A DNA stretch of 64,000 nucleotides, taken from contig NW_027554289.1 of the NCBI RefSeq assembly GCF_964340395.1, positions 124,001-188,000 of the forward strand, given 5' to 3'. Source of the DNA: Glandiceps talaboti (taxonomy: Eukaryota > Hemichordata > Enteropneusta > Spengelidae). Positions within the stretch are counted from its first letter, which is position 1. Each line of letters begins with the position of its first letter. Positions 10,811 to 23,337 of this stretch are shown piece by piece. Under the pieces are notes generated by a model. That model was not told the DNA's origin. It saw nothing but the letters and a program-made list of their open reading frames with translations, and did not search any database. The translations under genes were made by a program, and so were the position numbers.

Positions 10811-12406
10811 ATGACTGCATCCATAACAGTCAATCCAAGAATTACCCTTGCTGATCAAAGAGTATCTGTTTGTGTGTCTGATCTACCACCATTAACTCCA
10901 GTAACTATACGATCACTTGTGAAGAATGAAAAAAAGGAGCAATTTGAAGCTCATGGTCACTACACTGCAAGTATCGATGGACAAGTGGATGTCACAACAC
11001 AACCATGTATTGGTGGTTCTTATCAAGGTCAGTCGTCTCAAAGTCAATCTGTTTTAGCTAGTTGTACATCATACATGTAACATAGTGTGTGACTTTATTT
11101 ATTTTCATTTGTTAAGAAATTGGGTTTTGTGTTGAGAAATTATGTCACTTGAGGTTATATTAGGAACACATATTCCCTATCTGGGGTGGAGAAAGATGAA
11201 ATAGAACAGCCAATTATTTGACTAAAATGGTACTGGTAAGACAACGATATACTTTATGGCTATATTTTGAAACAAGCTGAGTGATACAGTAACATTTAAA
11301 TAGAGACAACATTTGCAAGAAAGTGGGAGATAAGTGTATCAACTGTAAATATATTTGTCAAGAGCCTTAGTTTAGAGTGAAAGTGTTCGAATAGTTTCTA
11401 AAAAAAATAGTATACTTGGATATTTCGTACACATGTTTTGAGGGCCGGGAGGAGGAGGACAAGACATCAAACATTTGATGATGAAAATGATTTGTACATC
11501 TGATATATGACTAGTTTGTAGTTACAATGTTTTGTTGGTGTATAACTTTGTAATATACATTACACTAGCATTCAAAGACATATTTATGTCATTCAAATAT
11601 TACAGGAATAGAGCCAATGGGTTTATTCTGGAGTATGTTGCAGTCACCAGGTCAAAGGTCGGGTTTGAGGTTTACAAAAGCAGATGTGACGAAACCATCT
11701 ATCGTGGAATTCGCAGTCTATCCTGGTCACCTTGACACACCAGAGTTTCAAGACATATCACCAATCAGTACCACGGTCATTGAACGCCATTACATGGATA
11801 AACACATGGAAAGGATACCTGTGAGAGAAGGTAGAGTCAGAGGTACTGTCTTAAAACCTAAAGGTAAGTTAATATTTCAAAGAAAACTAGTGTGTAAAAA
11901 TGAGAGTAGACTTTCATCTTTAATGAAGTCCAAGTCAAGAGAGTGATACTAGTAGTCTAGTTCCTGGTGACCTTGTTCCAATTTTACACTACCTTATCTT
12001 CCCACATTACATCTAATCAATGTCGTTACTCTGGGTGTTAAATGTGGTTAGATCCCATGCTGGGCAAAGTGCAAATAGTGCATGTCAGTGGTAATCCATC
12101 ACAAATTGACAGGCTGTCATCATTGCTCATTAATATTCATTTAATACAGTTTTCTTGACTATTTAGGGAATTTAGTAATGTGTGAAGATAACATAGTGTA
12201 AAATCGGAACATGGTTGTCAGGAACTTAGACTGAGAAAGTGACAATGGCTTGGATCTAATTTCAAACTTAATATCAAAATATTGAATCATACATAGTACT
12301 GGGGTGTTAACACATCAAAAATATAGTGTACATCAACATTTGTACAAAGTGGTAGGCCTCTTCTTAACGTCTTAACTTTGATTAAATGTATTAAATGAAA
12401 CACTCA

Positions 12407-12481
<75 letters not shown>

Positions 12482-15400
12482 GGATTCAAACAAATGCAAA
12501 GAAAAAAGTTACTTAAGTGGTTCAAGTGTCATGTTTTGGCTTCTTCTGGCATAAACATTCAAAATAGCTCCCCCTGAGTTCCTTGTCTTTCATTCCTGTT
12601 TGTCTCCAGGTACTGGTCCATTTCCAGGCATTATAGATTTATATGGTTCTGGAGGTGGGCTAATGGAAATGAGAGCGGCCATGTTGGCAAATCATGGGTA
12701 TGCTGTGATTGCATTAGCATTCTTTGGATATGATGATCTGCCAAAGAATTTCTATGATCTTGATCTGGACTATTTTGAGGTAAAGTCAATGATATTTCCC
12801 TGCCATCTGATAATGGAATCTAAACACTTGATTGTGATGAAGGTCACAAGAATCACCATCTTCAATGCAGTCAATGGGCAGTGATTTGCACACAACTGAA
12901 TATATATGACCTAACAGTGTTTTGTTTTCCAGCATGCCTAAGGGCAGTGTGCAACATGACTTTTTTTAACCCAACCAGACCAATGATTATAACTCTATTT
13001 TAGAGAACTCACATACACAGTTAAAAGATATTATACATTACATTTATCTAACCCAAAGTCTACACTTTAGTATATACCTTATTGTATTATTTTTCTTTGT
13101 TAACTATTATTACTCTAGTTTAAATAGTTACTATTCTATTCTATTCTATTCTATTCATGATACAGGATTAGCCATTTAGATGAAGCCAGCCTCCCCTTTG
13201 CTTTCCTTTAAGTTCTCTTACCCAAATCATGTTTCCTACCCAAGTAACATTCCAGGGATTTCTATATCTATCCCCACCATGTTGCAAACCAAACCACCCA
13301 GTAGTTTTTGAGTTAAACATTTTTTGCCATAAATCCACTTTTCAGACCTAATATCCATCAATTGACCAATTTCTTCTATTACCTAAGGAGTCACTGAACT
13401 GGTTCCAAAAACAAGATTATATAAAGCCAGGAGGTGTAGGTATTATAGGAATATCATTTGGAGCAGAAATGGCACTTGCAATGGCAGTTTATTTTCCAGA
13501 TCAGGTAATCGAACTTGTCCTATTATTCAGTATAAAATAGACTCACTTGCTGAAACTTCTATTTAATCTTACACACCAATCACAATTAACTTTTACCTCC
13601 TTATATATAAAGGGGCATGCATATATGGCAAAAAAGAAAGAATTGTTTCTGGTCAGGATAGTTTGTCTAAACCGGTAATGACGTGATTTTAAAAATTTTA
13701 AAAAACAAACATTTTTATTCTCAACAAACTAGTCACTCAATCTACTATTTATGGCAGTTACTGTTCTTTTTATTCAGTTCTTTAGAGGAAGTGTGTATGT
13801 GGGACAGATAGCATTTGCTTGTTCCTGTTCAGTCTCTTGTCTCTGCAGTTGTCTTCACTGAAGTGGGGGATGGGTGGGTTTGGGTTATTTTTCTATTTCC
13901 CCTCGGATCTGCAGACTGCATGGGCTGGACAAACACAAAAAAAAGCTGACCAGAAACAGTTCTTTTTTTTGCCTATTCCATTTCTTTAAACTTTCCTAAT
14001 TATTTCATCAAATAGAAAACAATATCTCATATAGGCTTTTTACTCATTGCAGTGTGCAATACTATGACAGAACCCCATGACAAGTGAGTGCAAGTGTGAT
14101 GTATTCGGTGGATTTGCATGAATACTTGCAGTGTTCTCAGCACATACTTTCATGAGCACAGTGAGTGAAAGTGCAGCATAAAACACTCCAAGCAGAAGTG
14201 CAAATACCCCCCCCCCCCCCATTACTGGGACAAGCCATTAAAGAAGCAAGTCCACTTGTTATCAAAGAGTACCAATATTTACACATGTGATGATGGGCTC
14301 TTACATAACACAAGTAAACAGTGTAGTTCACAGCGTAAGATCATTTCTAAGGAGTGGGTCAATTGAGGCAAACCTTATCTCCGTCTTATATCAGTTGTTA
14401 TCAATTTATTAGGCTATTATAAGTAACACTACAAACAGCTTTAGAGATGCAAACAACTTTTATGACACCCGTTTTCGTCAGGCAAGCCCGCGGGTTTGTT
14501 GCACTTGGACCGTTAATGGCTTGTGAATGTCATGCCCCCCTTGAGTCCCCAGACTGGCACTCATACAGCATGGGGTTCTGTTATTATTACATATGTTTAT
14601 TGGAAACGGAAACTTTCCTTAAAAATCACACAGCGCGGTCACGCGATTTTGTGTGTAGCGAATGACCACATCCTCATTTGCATATGATTTGCATGTTATG
14701 TATGTAGTAATGTTTTTGGTATTGTATTGCAGTGAAAATACCACTAGTATGCACGTGCACAAGTGCATGTAAATCTCCTTGTACATATGTAATATTAACC
14801 CTACTTTCAAATTTGTAAAGAGAATTGATAACAATGTTCTGGAATTCGTGATTATAGATTAACAAAAACCTATAGCTTATATACATTTATATATATCTCC
14901 TTATAAAACCAATATCCACATTAAAACTTGTAATGTTTCCTATTTCCAATGTTTAGGTGAAGGCAGTGGCAAGTATTAATGGCAGTCATATGCATTCAGG
15001 TGGTGGTGCACTGAAGTTCAGGGGAGAAACACTTCCTTGTACAAAGTGAGCACTCCTATTAGTTTGCATACTTGTTTTGCTAATAATGATGCAAAAAAAC
15101 AACAACCTAGGAAATGTTTTCATATTAAACCACATGGCAACTAAATTACAAAGTTACTGTTGTTATACACAAGCAGTTAAACTTTTTAATTGTTGAGCTG
15201 CTGATCTGTCTTGATCGCTGACCATTATCTGAATAACTAATTATTCTATAGTTACATCTGACCTGTAGGTGGCGGTATTACCAACTTATTACATGTATAA
15301 CTGTCAGGAATTAAGTTGACCACTACACATGCTGAGCACTATTTATCTTTTAAACAACATCTTATATTTTGTGACATCTATATATCATGACATTTTGTCA

Positions 15401-17786
15401 TATTTCATAGACAATGTATTCCAGTTTGTGTTGGATAATACGCCATATTCTGGTTATAGGAAAGATAAAAGATTTCACGGTTTGGCCACTAGGAGTGCTG
15501 TTCACAAGTTGTTTGATGGCAGGAAGTGAGGGCCAGATTAGTAGAGTATAGTTGCCTAAAGACAGTAGACTCATTCTATATGTTGTTCCAATAACACTAT
15601 TTTATTAGTGACTGCCAGTAATCAAAGCATGCCTTAACCACTCCAGGCCTATAATACTCTTCTGGACACTGTTTTCAGAGTTCTTTCACACATATTTCAT
15701 TCACTGCTTCATGCAACCAGTGGCCATATGATATATATGACACAAATTTAAGCCCTCACTTTGGCAAATCTGGTGCATCCTCTTGTGGTGCTTACCGTAG
15801 AAATGGTTGGAACTTCAGTAACCGGAATATGGTTTATTTCACTCTTAGTGATTGATGTCTGTTGGTAACTTCATGTCTGAAATCATTTTTGTTTCACTAG
15901 CCTTTCACCAGAGAAAATTATTTTTAAAGACGACATGTACATATTGTTGGAAGCAATAGATGAACCAAATGAGAAATCTGTCTTTGACGTAAGTTTAATG
16001 TCACTGAAGAGCCTTGTGTATTTTTTTTGTTTATGACTTTCATGACCCCTTTGCTTCTATACATACAAATTGTTACTCACCCCTTTTTTCATGAAAATAC
16101 TGATGAATGTGATATGTTTTAATCAGGATTGTTCTTGTACCAGCAAAGTTGTCTAACTGTTACTTTTGAGGTGTCAGATATTTTTTTAATGATGTTTGTG
16201 AAGTTAAGGTAGAATGTGCCTTGTGGACAAGAAAATCATAGTTCTTAATTAAAGTCTCTCCAAATATTGCCATATAAAAGATTGTTTCTGGTCCTTTTGA
16301 AATGATAAAAGAAAATTTAAATGTTCAAACTGACTATCTTTTACATATCCCCTTAGAGTTAGCGTATTCAGCAGCCATATTGGATTCTAGAATGACTTAA
16401 ATTTGATATCATTTTGACGTCTATTTCACAAATTTGTAGAGCGGCTCTTGATTGTTTTTAATGATTTTTAATGAATGAGTTTACTTTTCTTGGACAAAGT
16501 AACTTTCAGCTAAAGTTTAAGGTTTTTGTTTCTGAAGCACATACTATGCTCATGAAAAAAAAATATTTGCACTGCAAACTATCGCTTTCATATGATCATT
16601 TTCAGTTTAAAAATATGAAAGCGCAATTGCTACTGATGGTTGGTGAAGATGACTTGAATTGGAAGAGTTCATTTTATGCCCAAGAAACTGTGAAAAGACT
16701 TAAATCTTACAACAAAACTAATTACAAGTTACTCAGTTACCCAGGTGTTGGTCACTTGATTGAACCAGCATACACACCGTTTTGTAAATCATCGTATCAC
16801 AGTATAGGTAAGTTTGGTTTCATTGTCACTTTCTAATTTTTAAAAACTTAAAAACACTTAGTACCTGTCTGGGTAGTACCTATCTGGGGTACTACAGATT
16901 AGTACCTGCCTGGGGTCCTACAGCACTTAGTACCTGTCTGGGTAGTACCTATCTGGGGTACTACAAATTAGTACCTGCCTGGGGTCCTACAGATTAGTGC
17001 CTGCCTGGGGTCCTACAACACTTAGTACCTGTCTGGGTAGTACCTATCTGGGGTACTACAGCTTAATACCTGCCTGGGGTCCTACAGCACTTAGTACCTG
17101 TCTGGGTAGTACCTATCTGGGGTACTACAAATTAGTACCTGCCTGGGGTCCTACAGCACTTAATACCTGTCTGGGTAGTACCTATCTGGGGTACTACAAA
17201 TTAGTACCTGCCTGGGGTCCTACAGATTAGTACCTGTCTGGGTAGTACCTATCTGGGGTACTACAGATTAGTACCTGCCTGGGGTACTACAACTTAGTAC
17301 CTGTCTAGGGTACTACTGTCCCATCGTGTGGGGTACATACAGTTTAGTACCTGTCTGGAGTACCTTAGCTCGATTAGTGCCTGTTTGGGGTACTACTATC
17401 TAGGATATACACTACAGTTTAGTACCTGTTGTGGATATTACAGGTTATATCTGTCAGAGGTATAACAACTTACCTGTAGTACCTGTCTGGGGTACTACAA
17501 CTTAGCACCTGTTTAGGGTACTACTGTTTACGGTATGCACTACAGTTTAATACTTATCTTGGATACTACAGGTTAATATCTGTCAGAGGTTAGGTGATTT
17601 TAGTTGCAGTCAAATCTTTCTTTGCATGCAAGGTCAATATATCATTGTATTTCCTGCTTCATTACAGGTATGACTTTAGCATGGGGAGGGAAAACCAAAC
17701 CACATGCCTATGCTCAACAAGAATGCTGGAAAGAGATATTACAGTGGTTTCATCGACATTTACAAACTGAGAACAGTAAACTCTGA
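10811..17786 (+). CDS. Peroxisomal acyl-CoA thioesterase of the ACOT/BAAT family
   Basis: Eight coding exons: 10811-11027, 11606-11863, 12610-12779, 13388-13504, 14957-15045, 15901-15988, 16606-16807 and 17668-17786. All are GT-AG and in phase; together they give 419 aa, the usual size of type I ACOT and BAAT proteins. Exons 1-2 encode the N-terminal beta-sandwich domain ([24 protein letters not shown]). The rest is an alpha/beta hydrolase with [14 protein letters not shown], the nucleophile elbow GISFGAE (Ser238), an acid site VGEDDLNW (Asp328/329) and [10 protein letters not shown] (His363). A Ser nucleophile is typical of thioesterases; vertebrate BAAT has Cys. The last three residues, SKL, form a type 1 peroxisomal signal. 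It likely hydrolyses fatty or bile-type acyl-CoAs in peroxisomes. Which ACOT paralogue it matches cannot be told, because this family expanded separately in many lineages. Confidence 0.92.
11953..12232. mobile_element. MITE family B, long copy
   Basis: The ends TAGTCTAGTTCCTG (left) and CAGGAACTTAGACT (right) are inverted copies. The arms continue inward with CCTTGTTCCAATTTTACAC and GTGTAAAATCGGAACATGG. It is about 280 bp, has no coding capacity and shares its ends with 7228-7327. It lies in thioesterase intron 2. Confidence 0.7.
12411..12479. repeat. (CA)n microsatellite
   Basis: An uninterrupted CA run of about 68 bases in intron 2 of the thioesterase gene. Confidence 0.95.
13627..13973. 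mobile_element. MITE-like element with about 28-bp inverted ends
   Basis: GGCAAAAAAGAAAG followed by AATTGTTTCTGGTCAG (13627-13656) is matched in inverse by CTGACCAGAAACAGTT followed by CTTTTTTTTGCC (13946-13973). The interior has no open frame of note. It lies in thioesterase intron 4. Confidence 0.6.
14050..14770. repeat. Dispersed repeat, family D copy 2 (rearranged)
   Basis: Two blocks (about 14050-14220 and 14555-14770) match the element at 6795-7170 but are separated by unrelated sequence including a poly-C run (14209-14220). This suggests a nested insertion or a longer family member. It lies in thioesterase intron 4. Confidence 0.45.
16860..17590. repeat. Higher-order minisatellite in thioesterase intron 7
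   Basis: It is built from related units of about 22-30 bases with the core TAGTACCTGTCTGGGGTACTAC. Variants alternate (CTGTCTGGGTAG / CTATCTGGGGTA / CTGCCTGGGGTCC) to give a longer period of about 70 bases between 16860 and 17260. Units become more diverged to the right. The open frame across it is a repeat artefact. Confidence 0.9.
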
Positions 17787-18272
17787 TAATTTGAAACTCA
17801 GAGATGCAAGCAAGAATTACAAATTGTGAAGAAAAAAAATGCAAAATTTAAAAAAAATGTACAGGTTTTGTTAAATTTTAATTGTTTACTCAACTCCAAA
17901 CAGGTCAAGATGTAATATGATTTAAAAAAAAAAAAAAAAAAATGAAAAATTGTGTCTGTACTTCTCCCTAATGATTTATTAGACAAAGGGAAATATTGGA
18001 ATATATATATATATATAGTTTAAGGCACATCACTTTGACCAAATATTTGTACACTAATGTGATAGTATAAATTCACTATCCCAATGCAGAAGGGTTTGTA
18101 TAAATTGGGGTGTATGTTAAACAATTGCCGGCATCTATGACAAATGTCACTTCAAATCTGACTTCATCTATGATGCAATATTATCTAGTTTTGATTTTGA
18201 TATCCTGTTGTGTAATTATGATATCATTAAACCTACAGATGACATTTGTATGGTTGTGTACTTTCTATGTTA

Positions 18273-18400
18273 ACCTCCTCTGTTGTCTGTAAGATACGCC
18301 ATGATGGGGCGCCCTCACACATCAGTCAAACCCCCATCCCAGTGAGGGGAGGCTGGTGAGGGCGGAATGGCATGGCGTATCTTACAGCCTACCTCCTCTG
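18273..18400. mobile_element. Palindromic MITE family A, best copy with target duplication
   Basis: A perfect 17-bp terminal inverted repeat, CTGTAAGATACGCCATG (18287-18303) with its complement at 18371-18387, is continued by the internal inverse pair CGCCCTCAC / GTGAGGGCG. A 10-bp direct repeat ACCTCCTCTG flanks it (18273-18282 and 18391-18400), as expected for a target-site duplication. Relatives lie at 4815-4901 and 40182-40259. Confidence 0.8.
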
Positions 18401-18493
18401 CAATGTATGTAAAACTTACATTTTAAATTGATTTATGGATATAAAATACTATACTCTGAGAACATGTTTTTATCATAGATATATTATATTATA

Positions 18494-18656
18494 CACATTG
18501 CCTGGCTAAGAGGACACTAGTGGATGTCTCTTACCCCAGGGGCTATTATGCAGCAACTATTTCCCAAGGCTGAAAGCTGAGGAAATAGTTGTTTCATAAG
18601 AGTATGAGGGGGCTAATATGATGCCCTCTAGTGGCTGAATAAGCCAGGCAATAAGT
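18494..18656. mobile_element. Palindromic MITE family C, copy 1
   Basis: The terminal words ATTGCCTGGCT and AGCCAGGCAAT are inverse. The centre carries ACTATTTCCC and GGAAATAGT arms. The same ends and core word recur in the 42366-42760 region. Confidence 0.65.
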
Positions 18657-19630
18657 GATAACACATATTCTCACATACATATGCTTTCTAAAGTAAAACA
18701 AATCACTGTGGTGGTGGTGGTGGTGCTTAAAGTAGTATGTGAAACATTTTCAATGTTGTTTATATTTCAATGACCGTCTGTTGATTCAGAAATGAAACTG
18801 TCACCACTACACAACTTTGTTAGAATTCACTGGAATCATTTATTACTTGTATTCTTTTATTTAGGCTGTGAATCTTTTACAAAACCCTATGATGTATACG
18901 CGTTTTTTAAATTAAATTTAAACAATTTCAAAGTGGAACAACCGATGTTATAACTCTCTTAACTGTTACCCCTTTCAGCCTTCTTTTAGTGGTCTCAGTT
19001 TTAGCTACATATACTAGACCCTCAGATCACTATAGTGGTCTGAGATATACAAAAGAATGTCTGAAGAGAATGTCACATTTGCACGCATAGAGAATGACTT
19101 AGAATTACTAGTAGTTTGTATGATACACCGTTGTCTATACTAGACAAGGTTATACTGATCTAGCTATGGAAAGGTGATTATTCAAACAGATAGGAATTAA
19201 AACATGGATAACTTCCCCGTGACATCGGGCGTACATGATGTCATTCCCCATTCTAGGAAATTAATCAGTTGAATTATGTTTTCCTGTTGTGTTATTTCAA
19301 TTGTTTACTTCTGATCATTTCGCTTCTATGAATTACATGTAACCATTTTACTTATAAAGAAAGCAATAGATTTAGGCTAATGATTGGAGTTCCAAGTTGA
19401 GTGCCATTACCAGATAGATTTCTCCAGATCTCTACATTCCCCAATAGATAGTTAATTTTTGAACTAGTGCTGTATAAGAATTGGTATCAAATATTGACTA
19501 GTACCTTTAGTTGCAGTAAGTATACTCTGTCGATTTTCATTTAAAACGTTATAAACTAAAATTTACAATTTAAACCTTGGAAGCTATTTTCTGACTTATT
19601 GTGATAATAAATAGCAGTAGGGAACTTTCA

Positions 19631-19718
19631 GTAATTACAAGGGGGAGGGCGGGGGAAATCAGGCCTGGACTGTGCGTAAAATATGACTAATTCCCCCGCC
19701 CCCCCTCTAATTACTTAA
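19631..19718. repeat. G-rich / C-rich imperfect palindrome
   Basis: TAATTACAAGGGGGAGGGCG on the left faces CGCCCCCCCTCTAATTAC on the right, about 35 bases apart. The G-run arm (four runs of three or more G) could also form a quadruplex. Confidence 0.5.
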
Positions 19719-21060
19719 ATTGTTAATGACCTGCACTCGACCACAGACAAGATTTCTTTCCTTGCCTGTGATTCGACATGAGCGCTCGGTCCGCACAGTC
19801 GGTTTTTTAATTGTGACGATGGTACCACCATGGTTACGTTTTTATTCCTTTTATTTGAGGAATTCATTTGAATGCATATTGTCAGTAAGCCCACAAATCT
19901 ACATATAAACAACGATGTATTAGTTCTTCTTAATTCTGTTTGTGATAGCGATACGGTCAAATAAGACAGTATTGTCATGCTACAAATCAAACAATCTCAT
20001 TCATGTCGTGTTCCATGGTCCAGCCAGTCTAGTCAGAGATAGTACGTAATCATGGTACGACTGTCGGCCACTTTATAAAAAAATGAAGTTCAGCATTGGG
20101 GACTCTGATTCGGAGACACCCACACCGACGATTGACATATTGATTATTGATCAATCGGATTTGACATTAACTGTGTTTTTCCTACTATAGACTGTACGTA
20201 TCAGCGGCAGCCAAGAACCACCAAAAAGTTCAAGATATATGTCTCATTATGTACAGACTGCTGCTTCAACAACCACCTGTTGATCTGAGTATGCTTAATT
20301 TTGTTTTGGTACGGTTCGGGTGATTTTTTTATATCTTTTTCTTCATCCGTATACATCTTCTGCAGTAGACGAGTATAAAACGGCCATATAAGCATTCAGG
20401 GACTTAAACACATGCCAGTAAAATTACATGTAATTAGCTTGTTTGTCCGTTTGATAAAAGCACACATTTCCATTAGCATTGCAGATATGTGGTCACAATT
20501 AAAGATAATTTGAACCAGCTAGTCTAGCTTTTAGCTACTTTTCGATGTCTGATATGTTGATCCGTACCCAAGAGAGCTTTAATAGTACAGGTACTCACGC
20601 GTTCAAATGGGATTGTGAGAACTCGATAACATGGCAACTGTATTCTGAGAGGGTATCCTTATGGGAACAACAGATATGACGCAATAGATGTACCAATGAA
20701 ATCCCTCGAAGTCTTCCCTCAAGTCTTGAAGAACATATGGCCTAGAGACAAAATGATTAGGCTGACAAAAGACATTTAGTGATAAGTTCTAACTGTAACA
20801 AAGGGGAGCAGTCCTATTCTTTTCCGTGATCTCCGACCTCCTAATACTATTGAAACTCACTGATGTGTACATGTCTTGACTTGAAGATAACAGAATATAG
20901 TCCTAAATGTGAAGTAAAAGAGCTTAAATTCTAGAAATGGCTGTGCGTGGTGTACAACTGGTGTAGGAAGAATTTTCGGAGTAAAACTTTTATTTTATTC
21001 CTTTGATCAACCATGATAGTAGAGGTAGATGTATCTCCATGGACCGACTAACCAGTACCA

Positions 21061-22206
21061 ATGATGGATGACGTATCTCCAGCTCCAGAGCCGTCGTCCC
21101 AGACTCAACCCTCGGACTTACGATCTATATATTTCGAGACTTTAGCGTTGTGTTCCATCATACAATTTCTGGTAACTGTAATCGGAGGGATTGTCAATGT
21201 AGCAGTGATTGTAACGAGTGTGTACTCCCAACGATTTTGCAAAATTTTTGATTACTTGATATTTACATTGGTTTTAAGTGACGCCTTCGTTTGTGTAGTC
21301 GTCGTTCCGATGTCGTTGTATTCAATTCATTCGGAGCCAAGTTGTCCTCACGATTTCTGCCCAACTCTCACGTTCCTTGCTGTGCTTGGAGGGGTAGTAT
21401 CTATGACAACTGTGTCTGTGATTGCGTTGCACAGACTAACAATGATAATCTGGCAGCCGAAGAGGAAAGCTACAAAGATATCGTCAATACTAATTATTTC
21501 GTTCATATGGTGTGTTGGTTTGGTTTTAGCCAGTGTTACCACGGTACGTGTTTTATCTTTATGGAAACAAAGTTACAACAGCTGTGCCGTTATCATGAAC
21601 AGGACCGTGTCGTTTGGCGATGATCTAATTTTGAGATACATCGGACCCGTCTTTGTGGTCTGTTTTATAATCGTGTTCATGTCCTACACTTGGATAGGGT
21701 ATACAGTAAGCAAACAGGTACGAACGACTGATGAGAAGATTACAGACACCGAGAAAGTTGATTACGAAATAAAAAGTATTCCCGTCACTCAAGTCGCTCT
21801 TGAAAGAGACTCAAATGCAATGAAAATGTGTCTTCTCCTGACTGTCGTCCTGTTCTGTTGTTGGGTACCGATTTTCATTTGTCAAATCGTTGAAAAGTTT
21901 TCAACCCAGCAATCGGAGATTCTACTTCAAATCAAAATAGCGAGTCTGACTTTAATCTATGTCAACTCGGCATTGAATCCCATACTTTATGCTAACAAAA
22001 ATACTGTTATAAAACAACGACTTTCACAATTTAGATATCAATTTTGTGTCTTCCTTGGGTGTGAAAAGTCAAGGAAGAGGACATTTCGAACAAAAGTACA
22101 TGCTATTTGCGAAAATCCTTCGGGCGAGACAGCGTATAAAACGTGTCATTTCGAAACTGATTCAGAATCAGTTATGCTAAAAACAACGCCAAGATCCCAG
22201 CCATAG
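21061..22206 (+). CDS. Class A (rhodopsin-like) G protein-coupled receptor, intronless
   Basis: A single 381-aa open frame with seven hydrophobic segments. Class A landmarks are present: Asn46 in GGIVNVAVI (TM1), Asp74 in VLSDAF (TM2), Cys100 and Cys175 as the likely TM3-loop 2 disulphide, CWVP at 267-270 (TM6) and NPILY at 306-310 (TM7). The N-terminal region is short and Pro/Ser-rich. An Asn-Arg-Thr glycosylation site lies in loop 2. The DRY position at the end of TM3 reads His-Arg-Leu (124-126), keeping only the Arg. The start could be Met1 or Met2 of an adjacent pair. An ATTAAA at 22373-22378 may be its poly(A) signal. I cannot assign a ligand or subfamily; it looks like one of the lineage-specific orphan receptors common in invertebrate deuterostomes. 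Confidence 0.88.
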   Translation: MMDDVSPAPEPSSQTQPSDLRSIYFETLALCSIIQFLVTVIGGIVNVAVIVTSVYSQRFCKIFDYLIFTLVLSDAFVCVVVVPMSLYSIHSEPSCPHDFCPTLTFLAVLGGVVSMTTVSVIALHRLTMIIWQPKRKATKISSILIISFIWCVGLVLASVTTVRVLSLWKQSYNSCAVIMNRTVSFGDDLILRYIGPVFVVCFIIVFMSYTWIGYTVSKQVRTTDEKITDTEKVDYEIKSIPVTQVALERDSNAMKMCLLLTVVLFCCWVPIFICQIVEKFSTQQSEILLQIKIASLTLIYVNSALNPILYANKNTVIKQRLSQFRYQFCVFLGCEKSRKRTFRTKVHAICENPSGETAYKTCHFETDSESVMLKTTPRSQP

Positions 22207-22611
22207 GAACCAGGAGTACGCCCCCAGCGACCATACCCGTGGCTCAAGCCAGAACACGTTTGTTTTTTTCTGTACGGCTTGGACAATGTTGTAAAAGTCG
22301 CTAAAGAGGCCTGGTGGATTATGACGATGTGTAAAAATATTGAATGTGTGTGTCGTCATACTATGCACTGATATTAAAATTGAATGATACATCGTATGTT
22401 TAATAGACCGTGTCTTGAGTTTAAAAATCTTGATCTACTTTGAACTGGTTTCATCAATTTCTGCTTATTATAGAATGTATATCTATCAATCATCAAAAGG
22501 CATATGCAATATGTTACAAAAGTGTATTTAGATGTGTGGTTTTTTAAAACTCTGATTTCTGATTTTTTTGCTACAAACATCTTTAAAATGTGGTCGAACT
22601 TTAGAACATGC

Positions 22612-22694
22612 ATACATATATGCATACATACATATACATACATACATACATACATACATACATACATACATACAATGTACATACATACATACAT

Positions 22695-22731
<37 letters not shown>

Positions 22732-22752
22732 TACATACATACATACATACTA
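22612..22752. repeat. (CATA)n / (CA)n microsatellite
   Basis: Tetranucleotide ATAC units run for about 140 bases, with a short pure CA block near 22710-22730. All overlapping frames (Tyr-Ile-His-Thr and Met-Tyr-Val-Cys patterns) are repeat artefacts. Confidence 0.95.
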
Positions 22753-23337
22753 GAACAATTTGTTGTCATATATACTTCAAACCTGCTTTAGCTGCAACTG
22801 AGATATTTTTTTCATGAAATAACCAAAGATATATATTGCCTAAAAATTGGTCGATTATTATAAAAAGACATTGTCATTGTATCTGTTAATGGTCAATATT
22901 ATCTGTATGTAGTGTAGTCATACCCACAATATATTCACTGAAAACTGTTAAATTATCAATAACTAGACACTCTACATGTTAACCAGTGGTTGATATCATA
23001 CATGAGCAGTACAGACACAGGTTGAAATCATGATCACCATTGAGGGCGCTGATTTGTTGGTAAGGACCCCAAATCAATTTGATTTGATTTACCGTGTACA
23101 CAGCTATAAAAATATTTGTATCAACAGATGTGATACTGTTCACATATATTATGAGTAAGTTTTTTTAACAATTTTCAAAAAAAAACCATTCCAGTTGCAG
23201 CTAGTGCAACTTTAATAGTAAAAGAGAACGGGGAGACAGCCAATGTACATTTTGATTTGTTTTTATTGACATTCATACATACATGTACATAACTCTCACA
23301 CACAAATACACAATTTGATTTGGCAATCAGTGCCCCT

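Larger units (their letters stand above)
17787..21060. other. Spacer between the thioesterase and GPCR genes
   Basis: It begins with the thioesterase 3' UTR, which includes an A run at about 17923-17942 and an ATTAAA at 18226-18231 that could direct polyadenylation. It also holds two palindromic MITEs (18287-18387, 18494-18656) and a G/C-rich hairpin (19631-19718). I see no further exon. Confidence 0.5.

Noticed and set aside
15419-15528. Possible extra thioesterase exon ([18 protein letters not shown])
   Set aside because: Exons 5 and 6 join in phase and match the family without it; the segment ends in a stop and has no donor in frame.
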